A DNA stretch of 64,000 nt from Paenarthrobacter aurescens TC1 (GTDB lineage: Bacteria > Actinomycetota > Actinomycetes > Actinomycetales > Micrococcaceae). Under the pieces are notes generated by a model that saw nothing but the letters and a program-made list of their open reading frames with translations, had not been told where the DNA came from and did no database searches. The stretch is from the NCBI GenBank assembly GCA_000014925.1, contig CP000474.1:4402001-4466000 (forward strand), given 5' to 3'. How positions within the stretch are numbered: the first letter of the stretch is position 1; every line of letters starts with the position of its first letter. A program made the translations under genes and the position numbers. Positions 1 through 8,274 of this stretch are shown here, in pieces.

Positions 1-27
1 CCAGTCGTTGACCGGTGCGGTGGCCAT
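1..27 (-). CDS. 5' end of a gene running off the window (partial)
   Basis: An ATG at 27 lies three bases beyond the stop codon of the salicylyl-CoA hydroxylase-type gene (stop at 30-32) and opens a frame reading MATAPVNDW up to the window edge. Position and strand fit the next gene of the same operon. Nine codons are too few to identify a family, and the ribosome binding site is weak, so this is a positional inference. Confidence 0.35.
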
Positions 28-29
28 GG

Positions 30-2420
30 CTACTTCACCAAAACCGATGCTGCGGCGGACTCGGGAGTCCAGCGAAGATGCGTGTTGGCCTCTTCGATGT
101 CCGTTTCCTTGAGCAAGGACAGGCGCGGACGAACGGCGTCAGTTCGTGAGCTCGGTGGCTTTCGACGCCCGGCACGGAACTGCGGGATCCACTCGGCGCC
201 GGGGCCCTGGTATTCCTGTTCGGCAGCGGCGTGCAGCGTCCACTGGGGATCATAAAGATGCGTACGGCCCAAGGCGATCAGGTCCGCGCGGCCCGCGAGG
301 AGGATGGAGTTCACGTCGTCGTAGGTGGAGATGGCGCCGACGGCGATCACAGCCACGCCTGCCGGAGCAGCAACTTCCTGACGGATGCGGTCGGCGAAAG
401 GCGTCTGGTAGCTACGACCGAACGCGGGCTTCTCCTCCTTGGCAACCTGGCCGGTGGAGACATCCAGGCCCGCAGCACCGTGTTCAACAAATGCCGCGGC
501 TATGGACACGGAATCATCGGAAGTGTTGCCACCATCGATCCAGTCCGTGGCTGAGATGCGCACCGTCACCGGCTTGCTGGCAGGCCAAGCCGCACGAACG
601 GCGTCGAACACTTCCAGCGGGAACCGCAGCCGGTTCTCCAAGCTGCCGCCGTACTCGTCGGTCCGCTTGTTGGACACCGGCGAAAGGAAGGAGGACAGCA
701 GGTAACCGTGGGCCGCGTGGATTTCCAGGAGGTCGAACCCTGCCTGCTCGGCGCGGACGGTTGAGGCCACGAACTCCGCCTTGATGGCGTCCATGCCGGC
801 ACGATCCAGCTCAACGGGGGTCTGGTTCTCCGGACTGTACGGCAGTGCAGAGGGCCCCACCGCGGTCCAGTTGCCGGACTCGAGCGGCTGGTCAATGCCC
901 TCCCACATGAGCTTGGTGGAGCCCTTGCGTCCCGAGTGGCCCAGCTGCGCGCCGATCTTGGCGGTGGAACGATCATGAACGAAGTCCACAATTTCCTTCC
1001 AGCTATCACGCTGGCCATCCGTGTAGAGGCCACTGCAGCCGGGGGTGATGCGGCCGGCTTCGGAGACACAGATCATCTCGGTCATGACCAGGCCGGCGCC
1101 ACCGAGTGCCTTGGAACCCAAGTGCACCTTGTGGAAGTCGCCCGGAATACCGTCCGTGGCCGAGTACATGTCCATCGGGGAGACGACAATACGGTTCTTC
1201 AGCTCCAGTTGGCCGATGCGGAAGGGCTGGAACATGGCCGGAGCCACCTCGCTGAGGCCCTGGGATTCGGCAAAGCCGCGGTCCACGGCGTCTGCGAATT
1301 CAGGATCGCGGAGGCGCAGGTTTTCCTGGGTGATGCGGCGGCTGCGGGTCAGGAGGTTGAACGCGAACTGGGTGGGGTCCTGGTCCTTGTACTGGCCGAT
1401 GCGCTCAAACCATTCAAGCGATGCCTGGGCTGCGCGCTGGGTGGAAGCGACCACGGGCCGACGCTCGGCCTCGTATGCGACCAGCGCGGACTCGACATCC
1501 GGGTGCTCGTGCAGGCAGGCGGCCAGCGCCAGCGAGTCCTCCATGGCCAGCTTGGTGCCGGAACCGATGGAGAAGTGGGCGGTGTGGGCGGCGTCGCCCA
1601 GCAGCACTACGTTGTTGTGGCGCCAGCTCTCGTTGCGGACCGTAGTGAAGTTGATCCACTTGGAGTTGTTGGTGAGGACCTCGTAGCCGTTCAGTTCCTC
1701 GGCGAAGATCTCGCGGATCTTGGCGATGGCCTTCTCGTCGGAGACGCCGGGAGGGAAGATTTCGTCGGCGGTTTCGTCAAAGCCGGCGGCGTGCCATACG
1801 TCCTGGTGCATTTCCACGATGAACGTGGAACCCTCATCCGAGTACGGGTAACCGTGGATTTGCATGACGCCCCACTCGGTTTCCTTCACGAAGAACTTGA
1901 AGGCCTCGAACACCTGGTCCGTACCGAGCCACATGAACTTGTTGGTCCGCGGGTCCAGGTTCGGCTTGAACGAGTCAGCGTACTTAGTACGGATCTGCGA
2001 GTTGATGCCGTCCGCGGCAAGCACCAGATCGTAGTTCGCTTCGAGTTCCTCAACAGCCGGAGCCAGGGTACTGAAACGTACGTCCACGTTCAGTTCGATG
2101 CAACGGCGCTGAAGCAGTTCCAGCAATTCCTTGCGGCTCATGGCAGCGAAGCCCTGGCCGCCCACCGTCATCATCTCGCCGCGGAAGTGGATGTCGATAT
2201 CGGACCAGCGGGCGAAGCGTCGGCTCATGTAGTCAGCCACCACGGGATCAGCGTTGCCGATGCCGCCCAGGGTCTCATCGGAAAATACGACGCCGAAGCC
2301 AAAGGTGTCGCTGGCAGCGTTACGTTCCCAGAGGGTGATGTCATGCGACGGGTCCAGCTGCTTCATCAGTGCTGCGAAGTACAGCCCGCCGGGGCCGCCT
2401 CCAACGATTGCGATTTTCAT
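30..2420 (-). CDS. Bifunctional aryl-CoA hydroxylase / old-yellow-enzyme oxidoreductase (salicylyl-CoA 5-hydroxylase or 2-aminobenzoyl-CoA monooxygenase/reductase type)
   Basis: The 796-residue protein joins two flavoenzymes. The N-terminal half is a class A FAD monooxygenase: a Rossmann motif GGGPGGLYF near residue 7 and the second FAD motif VLLGDAAHT near residue 275. From about residue 395 it is an OYE-type NADH:flavin oxidoreductase, starting MFQPFRIG and carrying HAAHGYLLSSFLSP and NKRTDEYGGSLENR. This fusion is known in 2-aminobenzoyl-CoA monooxygenase/reductase of Azoarcus evansii and in proteins annotated as salicylyl-CoA 5-hydroxylase. It would 5-hydroxylate (and may then reduce) the ring of a CoA thioester made by the ligase 15 bases upstream. 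Which substrate (salicylyl- or anthraniloyl-CoA) cannot be settled from sequence. Confidence 0.88.
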   Translation of the reverse strand: MKIAIVGGGPGGLYFAALMKQLDPSHDITLWERNAASDTFGFGVVFSDETLGGIGNADPVVADYMSRRFARWSDIDIHFRGEMMTVGGQGFAAMSRKELLELLQRRCIELNVDVRFSTLAPAVEELEANYDLVLAADGINSQIRTKYADSFKPNLDPRTNKFMWLGTDQVFEAFKFFVKETEWGVMQIHGYPYSDEGSTFIVEMHQDVWHAAGFDETADEIFPPGVSDEKAIAKIREIFAEELNGYEVLTNNSKWINFTTVRNESWRHNNVVLLGDAAHTAHFSIGSGTKLAMEDSLALAACLHEHPDVESALVAYEAERRPVVASTQRAAQASLEWFERIGQYKDQDPTQFAFNLLTRSRRITQENLRLRDPEFADAVDRGFAESQGLSEVAPAMFQPFRIGQLELKNRIVVSPMDMYSATDGIPGDFHKVHLGSKALGGAGLVMTEMICVSEAGRITPGCSGLYTDGQRDSWKEIVDFVHDRSTAKIGAQLGHSGRKGSTKLMWEGIDQPLESGNWTAVGPSALPYSPENQTPVELDRAGMDAIKAEFVASTVRAEQAGFDLLEIHAAHGYLLSSFLSPVSNKRTDEYGGSLENRLRFPLEVFDAVRAAWPASKPVTVRISATDWIDGGNTSDDSVSIAAAFVEHGAAGLDVSTGQVAKEEKPAFGRSYQTPFADRIRQEVAAPAGVAVIAVGAISTYDDVNSILLAGRADLIALGRTHLYDPQWTLHAAAEQEYQGPGAEWIPQFRAGRRKPPSSRTDAVRPRLSLLKETDIEEANTHLRWTPESAAASVLVK

Positions 2421-2435
2421 GGGTGTTGCTCCTTC

Positions 2436-4133
2436 TCAGGCCTGGCTCTGGCCGGCGGGGGTAAGTTGTTCGGTGTTTTCCGGGGCACTCTCTAATGGGG
2501 CCGTCGCCGCATTTTCTGAAAGGAGTCCGTCGCGGAGCTTGAAGTGCTGGAGTTTGCCGCTGGGATTGCGGGGCAGTTCGTTGACGAAGCGGACGTCGCG
2601 CGGGTACTTGTACGGGGCGATGGTCTGCTTCACGAAGTCCTGGATTTCCTTGCGCTTTGCGGCGTCGCCGGTGATGCCTTCGCGCAGGACAATGAACGCG
2701 CAAACGATGCTTCCGCGCTCCTCATCCGGGATTCCGATGACCGCGTTTTCCACCACATCCGGGTGTTGATCGATGGCCGTTTCAACCTCGGGCGCACCGA
2801 TGTTGTAGCCGGAGGAGACGATCATGTTGTCCGAGCGAGCCTGGTAGGTGAAGTATCCGTCGGCGTCCATGGAGAACGTGTCGCCGGTGACGTTCCACCC
2901 CTTGACCACGTAGTTCGCCTGCCGGGGATCGTCCAGGTAGCGGCAACCGGTGGGGCCGATCACTGCCAGGCGGCCGATCTTGCCGGGGCCGAGTTCATGG
3001 CCGTCGCCGTCCAGGATGGAGGCCCTGAACCCCGGGACAGCGCGGCCCGTGGTTCCGGGGCGAATGTCATCACCGGCGGCGGAAATGAAGACGTGCAGCA
3101 TCTCCGTGGCGCCGATCCCGTTGACCAATCGCAGGCCCGTGGCCTCCCGGACTGCTTCCCAGGTTTCCTTGGAGAGGTGCTCTCCGGCAGAGACGGCAAG
3201 GCGCAGGCCCCGCAGGACGTCCCCGCGGTTTTCCTTGAGGATCGCCCGGTAGGCCGTTGGCGCGGTAAAGAGGATGGTGGCCCCGGCTTTTGAGGCATGC
3301 TCGGCCAACTCCACGGGGCCCGCCTTCTCGGTCAGGAGCGACGACGCACCGAACCGAAGCGGGAAGACCACCAAGCCACCGAGCCCGAAAGTGAAGGCCA
3401 GCGGCGGTGAACCGGCAAAGACGTCATCCGCGGTGGGCTGCAGGATGTAACGGGCGAACGTGTCCGCGTTGGCCAGGATGTCCCGGTGAAAGTGCATGGT
3501 CACCTTCGGCACACCCGTGGTGCCCGACGTCGGACCCAACAGGGCAACGTCGTCCGCGGAGGTGTCCACGGCGGTGAACACCCCGCTCTTGCGCCCGCAG
3601 CGGGAGCTGAGGTCGCCGTCGTCGTCCGCTCCATAGGCGAGCACGGTGACAGCATCCCCGGCCGCGACCGCGAGCTCGTCCACGAAGCGGTGGTCCGATA
3701 TCGCGACCACCGGCTTGGTGAGACCGATGAGGGTGGAGACTTCGTTGGAGCGCAGCATGGGCATGGTGGTCACCACTACCGCTCCCGCTTTCAGCACGCC
3801 GAGCCAGGCAGCGACGATCCACGGGTTGTTGGGGCCACGGAGAAGTACGCGGTTGCCCGGAACAACTCCGAGGTCTTCGGTGAGGACCTGAGCCACCTGG
3901 TTGGAACGCTGCTGGAGCTGACCATAGGTCCAAACAGTGCCATCAGGGGTCCGCAAGGCCGGGCGGTCTGCGCCGTACTGTTCGACAGCGTCGTCGATCA
4001 GCACCGCGGCAGCGTTGAGCCGCTCCGGGTAGTGGAGTTCGGGGAGGGTGAATTCAAGCGCAGGCCAAGTATCGGCGGGCGGCAGGTGGTCGCGGGTAAA
4101 CGTGTCCACGTGGGCCGATGGCAACATGCTCAT
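2436..4133 (-). CDS. Aryl-CoA ligase (benzoate/salicylate/2-aminobenzoate-CoA ligase family)
   Basis: A 565-residue adenylate-forming enzyme that should activate an aromatic acid to its CoA thioester with ATP. Motifs seen: phosphate loop LGPTSGTTGVPK, adenine-binding GIGATEMLHVF, hinge region TGDTFSMDADGYF followed by ARSDNMI, and the C-terminal lysine motif PRNPSGKLQ. The GATEMLHVF form is typical of the benzoate-CoA ligase subgroup. The frame stays open upstream to 4352, but the ATG at 4133 has AAAGGA six bases before it and starts the conserved region, so the shorter start is used. It sits between the thioesterase and the hydroxylase in one operon; the substrate is inferred from these neighbours. 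Confidence 0.85.
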   Translation of the reverse strand: MSMLPSAHVDTFTRDHLPPADTWPALEFTLPELHYPERLNAAAVLIDDAVEQYGADRPALRTPDGTVWTYGQLQQRSNQVAQVLTEDLGVVPGNRVLLRGPNNPWIVAAWLGVLKAGAVVVTTMPMLRSNEVSTLIGLTKPVVAISDHRFVDELAVAAGDAVTVLAYGADDDGDLSSRCGRKSGVFTAVDTSADDVALLGPTSGTTGVPKVTMHFHRDILANADTFARYILQPTADDVFAGSPPLAFTFGLGGLVVFPLRFGASSLLTEKAGPVELAEHASKAGATILFTAPTAYRAILKENRGDVLRGLRLAVSAGEHLSKETWEAVREATGLRLVNGIGATEMLHVFISAAGDDIRPGTTGRAVPGFRASILDGDGHELGPGKIGRLAVIGPTGCRYLDDPRQANYVVKGWNVTGDTFSMDADGYFTYQARSDNMIVSSGYNIGAPEVETAIDQHPDVVENAVIGIPDEERGSIVCAFIVLREGITGDAAKRKEIQDFVKQTIAPYKYPRDVRFVNELPRNPSGKLQHFKLRDGLLSENAATAPLESAPENTEQLTPAGQSQA

Positions 4134-4189
4134 GGCCGGTCCTTTCAGTGGTGCGTCGTTGAAGCGGATGAAGGTTGGGGCAAAACTGT

Positions 4190-5062
4190 TCAGGCGCCGG
4201 CCCGGATCATGCCCTCTTGGGCGACCGTGGCAAGCAGCCTTCCTTGACGATCGAAGAAGCGGCCCATGGCGAGGCCCCTGTTGCTTTGACCGGAGATTGC
4301 GTCCTGGGCGTAGAGCACCCAGTCGTCGGCGCGACCGTCGCGGTGGAACCACATGGAGTGGTCCAGGCTGGCGGTGGCAAGTCCGGGGCTGGACCAGTTG
4401 AGTCCGTTCACCCGGAGGAGTGGCTCCAGAATCGTGTAATCGCAGACGTAGGCAAGTGCAGTGCGGTGGAGGTCGGCGTCGTCAGGCAGGGCGTCGAAGG
4501 CCTTGACCCAAATCGCTTGCTGCGGCACCGAACCGCCCTCCAACTCGATATATACCGGCCCTGGAATATGGCGCATATCGAAACTGCGTCCCGTGGACCA
4601 GTAGTCCGCTGCAGGACCATCGGTTCCGTCCAGCGCTTCAGCAGCGCTCCTCAGCGATTCAGGCTCGACGGCGGCAGGAGCCTCGGGTTGGAAATCCGGG
4701 CCGTTTTCGGGAATCTGGAAGGAACCCATCGCGGCATACACGGGCTTGCCGTTTTGGAAGCCCCGGACCGTGCGTGTGGAGTAACCCCGGCCGTCCCGGA
4801 GGCGCTCCACCTCGTACCGGACACTGGAACCAATATCCACGGGACGCATGAAGTAGCTGTGCATCGAGTGCAAAGTCCTGTCAGCATCAACGGACCGCAT
4901 CATTGCGGCCGCAGCCTGTGCCACCATGTCTCCACCATAGGCTTTTGGCCACGGAACGTATTGGGTGGTTGCTTCATAGGCTTCGTCGAAGACCTCGGCC
5001 GTTGCGGGCGTGAGTTCAACGGCCTTGAGGAAGGTCTCGGACGTCAGGGTTCCAGTGATCAT
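4190..5062 (-). CDS. Acyl-CoA thioesterase II (TesB family)
   Basis: A 290-residue double hot-dog thioesterase. The C-terminal half carries the TesB signature ASLDHSMWFHR (catalytic Asp) and, further on, the Ser/Gln and Thr-containing block SGQSNRGLAMGRFFDRQG followed by TVAQEGMIR. Length and motifs match E. coli TesB closely. In this operon it would release the free hydroxylated acid, for example gentisate or 5-hydroxyanthranilate, from its CoA ester after ring hydroxylation. The start is three bases past the cupin stop codon, so the two are probably translationally coupled. A general housekeeping TesB role is possible but less likely in this setting. Confidence 0.85.
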   Translation of the reverse strand: MITGTLTSETFLKAVELTPATAEVFDEAYEATTQYVPWPKAYGGDMVAQAAAAMMRSVDADRTLHSMHSYFMRPVDIGSSVRYEVERLRDGRGYSTRTVRGFQNGKPVYAAMGSFQIPENGPDFQPEAPAAVEPESLRSAAEALDGTDGPAADYWSTGRSFDMRHIPGPVYIELEGGSVPQQAIWVKAFDALPDDADLHRTALAYVCDYTILEPLLRVNGLNWSSPGLATASLDHSMWFHRDGRADDWVLYAQDAISGQSNRGLAMGRFFDRQGRLLATVAQEGMIRAGA

Positions 5063-5065
5063 GGC

Positions 5066-5548
5066 TTAGGCCCGGCGGTAGTCGGCGAGGGTATCGTCGG
5101 CAACGTCTTCGAGGTTGACCACCAGGTTTTCCGGCGTGCGCGCGGTAAGCCATACGAGTTCTTCCGTGATGGACATGTTGGCTTCAACGTGGGGCATGAA
5201 CGGCGGCACGAACACCCAGTCGCCGGCCTTCATGTCGATGAACTCCGAGTAGTTTTCGCCGAAGTAGATGCGGCCATGGCCACGGAGCACGTAGCCGCCG
5301 GTCTCAGCCTCGCCGTGGTGGTGCGGAAGTGAGCGGTAGCCGGGGGTGTTGGACACCTGGCCGAACCAGATCTTGGTTGCCGGGGTGTGCTGGATGCTGA
5401 CGCCGGAGACGCGGATGCAATCGCCGGACTGGGCAGTGTTGGTGTCCTCAGCTCCGGCGCGGGTGACAACCGGGACAACCTTGCCGTCAGCCTGCGCGTA
5501 GATGGAGTTATCGCCTTCGAGTTGGTACTCGGTGGTGGTCTGGCTCAT
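5066..5548 (-). CDS. Single-domain cupin, candidate ring-cleaving dioxygenase
   Basis: A 160-residue monocupin. Cupin motif 1 is at 70-90 with H76, H78 and E82 (LPHHHGEAETGG), and motif 2 at about 109-124 (GDWVFVPPFMPHVEAN) with H120, giving a full 3-His/1-Glu metal site. AAAAGGAG precedes the ATG. The operon encodes ligase, hydroxylase, thioesterase and an FAH hydrolase, but no standard two-domain gentisate 1,2-dioxygenase (about 350 residues). This small cupin is therefore the best candidate for opening the ring of gentisate, 5-hydroxyanthranilate or their CoA esters. That role is inferred from context; it could instead be a non-catalytic or isomerase cupin. Confidence 0.7.
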   Translation of the reverse strand: MSQTTTEYQLEGDNSIYAQADGKVVPVVTRAGAEDTNTAQSGDCIRVSGVSIQHTPATKIWFGQVSNTPGYRSLPHHHGEAETGGYVLRGHGRIYFGENYSEFIDMKAGDWVFVPPFMPHVEANMSITEELVWLTARTPENLVVNLEDVADDTLADYRRA

Positions 5549-5588
5549 GGGTTTTCTCCTTTTAACTGGTGGTTCTGGACGTTTGCTG

Positions 5589-6443
5589 TCAGGCGGGGAC
5601 CGCGACGGGTGCGTGGATTCGGAATTGGTTCTCCAACCGGCCGATCCCGTCGATCTCGGTGGTGAGGACGTCGCCGTCCTTGAGGAAGCGCGGCGGGGTC
5701 ATTCCCATGCCCACTCCCCCGGGCGTTCCCGTAAGGACCAGGTCGCCGGGGCGCAGGGTGGTGAATTGCGAAATGTAGGACAGCAGGTGCGCCGGGCCGA
5801 ACACCAGGGTGCTGGTGTTCCCCTGCTGCACAAGCTCGCCGTTGACGTAGCCGCGGACGTCGAAATGTTCCCCGGCTTCATCTGCCGTGACCATGACCGG
5901 GCCTACGGGGGTTGTGCCGTCCCAGGCTTTGCCTTGGAACCACTGCAGGGTCCGGTTTTGCCAGTCGCGCATGGAAACGTCGTTGACCACCGTGTAACCG
6001 GCGATTGCCTCACGGGCCAGGTCTTCGTCCGCGCGGAACAGTTCAGAACCCACCACGACGGCGAGCTCGGCTTCCCAGTCGACGCGGCCGCTGCCGTGGA
6101 CTTCCACGGCGTCGTTCGCTCCGACCAGGGTGTCCGCGTACTTGGCGAAGAGCGTGGGGTATTCGGGAAGGTCTCGGCCCATCTCCTGGATATGGTCACC
6201 GTAGTTCAAACCGCAGCAGATGACTTTGCCTGCGCGGGGCAGGAGCGGCGCCAATTCAGCGGCCGCTGCGTCGATGACCGTCTGCTCCTTGGACGCCGCG
6301 GCTTCTTCCACCATGGACCGCCACGCCGGCTGGGCCAGCAGGGCCCCAACATCAGAGGCGGGCAACGCGAGGTATGAGTCGTTGCCCGTGGCGAGTGCCG
6401 CCGTCGTACGTCCGCCGGCCGTGCGCAAGGTGGCTAGTTTCAT
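5589..6443 (-). CDS. Fumarylacetoacetate hydrolase family protein (fumaryl/maleylpyruvate hydrolase type)
   Basis: 284 residues with the FAH catalytic domain in the C-terminal two thirds: the metal-binding DWEAELAVVVG, then NDVSMRDWQ and LVLTGTPGGVGMG. The family hydrolyses C-C bonds of diketo acids or decarboxylates hydroxymuconates, and in gentisate pathways splits fumarylpyruvate or maleylpyruvate. It is the first gene of the minus-strand operon, followed 40 bases later by the cupin, which suits a ring-cleavage step followed by hydrolysis. The exact substrate cannot be read from the sequence. Confidence 0.82.
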   Translation of the reverse strand: MKLATLRTAGGRTTAALATGNDSYLALPASDVGALLAQPAWRSMVEEAAASKEQTVIDAAAAELAPLLPRAGKVICCGLNYGDHIQEMGRDLPEYPTLFAKYADTLVGANDAVEVHGSGRVDWEAELAVVVGSELFRADEDLAREAIAGYTVVNDVSMRDWQNRTLQWFQGKAWDGTTPVGPVMVTADEAGEHFDVRGYVNGELVQQGNTSTLVFGPAHLLSYISQFTTLRPGDLVLTGTPGGVGMGMTPPRFLKDGDVLTTEIDGIGRLENQFRIHAPVAVPA

Positions 6444-6464
6444 TGCGGGTTCCCTTCGAGATTT

Positions 6465-6496
6465 TGTGATGTGTCGACTTTTTTACGATCGTCACA
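6465..6496. promoter_or_regulatory. Inverted repeat in the divergent FAH/ridA promoter region
   Basis: TGTGA at 6465-6469 faces TCACA at 6492-6496, with TGTCGAC and ACGATCG inside the spacer, in the 137-base gap between the FAH hydrolase and the ridA gene. It is the only clear dyad there and may be an operator for both transcripts. The 22-base spacer is long, so this may also be chance. Confidence 0.25.
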
Positions 6497-6580
6497 TATG
6501 CTCAACGTAGCACGGCGGAAATGATCTGCACAGAGGCTTTCCAAAAGTTTTTGCAGTTGCCACAACCGAGGAGGAACAGC

Positions 6581-6979
6581 ATGAGCCACACAACGATCAA
6601 CCCGGAATCGCTGCCCAAGCCATCGGGCTTCGCGCACGGCATCCTTGCCGGCAACACCGTTTTCCTGGGCGGGCAGACGGCCTTGGACAAGAACATGAAC
6701 ATCGTTCCCGGTGGCATCGTGGAACAGTTCACGCAGGCGTTTTCCAACGTGATCACCACTCTTCGTGAGGCTGGCGGAGAACCCGAAGACCTGGTCAACG
6801 TGACCATCTACCTCACCGACGTAGACGACTACATGGCCAACGGCCGTGAAATCGGACGGATCTGGCGGGAAATGGCGGGCTCGCAGTACCCCGCAATGGC
6901 CGGCATCGGTGTCACTCGCCTGTGGCAGAAAGAGGCCCTGATCGAAATCCAGGGCATCGCGGTGATCCCGGAGCGCTAA
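6581..6979 (+). CDS. RidA (YjgF/YER057c/UK114) family enamine/imine deaminase
   Basis: 132 residues. It shows the RidA hallmarks SGFAHGILAGNTVFLGGQTA at the N-terminus and the catalytic arginine in VTRLWQKEALIEIQGIAV at the C-terminus. Members hydrolyse reactive enamines/imines such as 2-aminoacrylate; relatives act as 2-aminomuconate deaminases in aminoaromatic pathways. The ATG at 6581 is preceded by GAGGAGGAAC, so an upstream in-frame start is not used. It is divergent from the aryl-CoA operon with a shared promoter region, suggesting the pathway makes a nitrogen-containing intermediate; see the findings. Confidence 0.85.
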   Translation: MSHTTINPESLPKPSGFAHGILAGNTVFLGGQTALDKNMNIVPGGIVEQFTQAFSNVITTLREAGGEPEDLVNVTIYLTDVDDYMANGREIGRIWREMAGSQYPAMAGIGVTRLWQKEALIEIQGIAVIPER

Positions 6980-7020
6980 ACCTCTGGCCGTTTTGGGTGC
7001 GCGTGGTGAACCATGTCCCT

Positions 7021-7365
7021 ATGGGAACCGTCACCGAATATCTTGAAGGCGTCAGCGAGGCCAACCGCAGAATTCTGGAGCGGATTGTGAGGATCGCCCG
7101 CGAACTTGCGCCGGACGCCGAAGAAGGCGTCAGCTACGGAATGCCCGCGCTGCTGGTTGATGGCAAGGGCTTCCTCAGCGTGCTGGAAACCAAGAAGCAC
7201 CTTGCCCTGTATCCCTTCAGCGGGCAGATCCTGCCGGAAATGTCGGAGGAGCTTGGGGGTTACTCGTGGTCGCCGGGAACGCTGCGGTTTTCTGCGGACA
7301 ATCCTGTGCCGGACTCGCTGGTGCGCCGGATACTGGAGACCCGGTTGGCAGCGATCCGGAAGTAG
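7021..7365 (+). CDS. DUF1801-type (YdhG-like) small protein
   Basis: 114 residues beginning MGTVTEYLEGV, with the pattern seen in YdhG-like/DUF1801 proteins: an N-terminal helix about one round of repair or ligand binding (RILERIVRIARELAPDAEEGVSYGMPALLV) then KKHLALYPFSG and TLRFSADNPVP. Bacillus relatives include the frataxin-like iron chaperone Fra; function here is unproven. It lies 41 bases after ridA on the same strand, possibly co-transcribed, and converges with pcaR, whose stop codon abuts its own. The start at 7021 is chosen because an upstream extension would overlap ridA out of frame. Confidence 0.7.
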   Translation: MGTVTEYLEGVSEANRRILERIVRIARELAPDAEEGVSYGMPALLVDGKGFLSVLETKKHLALYPFSGQILPEMSEELGGYSWSPGTLRFSADNPVPDSLVRRILETRLAAIRK

Positions 7366-8169
7366 TCAGTGCTTCGCCGACACGTCCTGGGAGATGGCGT
7401 TGGCGGTGGCTACGACTTCCTGGCGCACATGATCCAGGTACTTTGCGGAGTCAGGTTGCGCCGCTACAGCTTGGGCCTGAAGCGACACGTTGATGGCCGC
7501 GACATTGTCGCCATTGTTGTGGTTCCACACGGGCGCCGCGATGGACATCAGCCCGATCTCCAGCTCTTGGTCGAGCAGGCACCAGCCCTGCGTACGGACA
7601 CGTTCGACGGCGGCCCGCAAGTCGGGCACGCTGGCGACGGTTCGAGGCGTGAGCGGGGTGAGTTCCGCCGTCGTGAGGTAGGCCTCCAGTTTGGCCTGCG
7701 GCAGTCCAGCGAGCAGGACGCGACCCATGGACGTCGCGTATGCCGGGAAGCGGGTGCCAACTGTGATGCCGACGTTCATGATTCTGCGTGTGGCAACGCG
7801 GGCCACATAGAAAATGTCCGGCCCGTCCAGCACTGCGGCCGAGGTGGACTCTCCCAGCTTCAGGCTGAGCTGTTCCAAGTGGGGCTGGGCCAACTGAGGC
7901 AGGGAAAGCGCAGAGAGGTACGAGTATCCGAGCTGAAGCACTTTGGCAGTGAGCGCGAAGGTCTTGCCGTCGGTGCGGACGTAGCCGAGCTCAACCAAGG
8001 TGTGCAGGAATCTCCGGGCCGTGGCGCGCGTCAGGTCGGTGCGGGCAGCGACTTCACTGAGGGTCATCACGGGGTTGTTCGCGTCAAACGCCCGGATCAC
8101 TGCGAGTCCCCGGGCCAGCGACTGGACGTACTGGTCGCTGGCCTGCGGAGTAACTGCGGAGTCGGTCAT
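7366..8169 (-). CDS. pcaR: IclR-family regulator of the protocatechuate pathway (PcaR type)
   Basis: About 267 residues: an N-terminal winged helix (LSEVAARTDLTRATARRFLHTLVELGYV, residues about 40-70) followed by an IclR effector domain. It shows the PcaR/PobR subgroup features YVQSLARGLAVIRAFDA and ATSMGRVLLA. Such proteins bind protocatechuate or beta-ketoadipate and usually activate pca genes. It is the last gene on the pca strand, about 105 bases after pcaJ. A TTG at 8178 would add three residues; the ATG at 8169 has AGGA nine bases ahead and is preferred. Confidence 0.85.
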   Translation of the reverse strand: MTDSAVTPQASDQYVQSLARGLAVIRAFDANNPVMTLSEVAARTDLTRATARRFLHTLVELGYVRTDGKTFALTAKVLQLGYSYLSALSLPQLAQPHLEQLSLKLGESTSAAVLDGPDIFYVARVATRRIMNVGITVGTRFPAYATSMGRVLLAGLPQAKLEAYLTTAELTPLTPRTVASVPDLRAAVERVRTQGWCLLDQELEIGLMSIAAPVWNHNNGDNVAAINVSLQAQAVAAQPDSAKYLDHVRQEVVATANAISQDVSAKH

Positions 8170-8274
8170 GGTTACCAATCCTAGAGTGCGTTGCGGGGCC
8201 TACTCCGCAGGGCTCACGCCCCGAAAACCCTGCCGAGCGGGCCTCACAACGCGCAGGGCCGGAACTTGCGGGGC

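Noticed and set aside
936..2495. 519-codon plus-strand frame opposite the hydroxylase-OYE gene
   Set aside because: Antisense shadow of GC-rich coding DNA: residues lack any motif, and the minus-strand frame has two clear enzyme domains.
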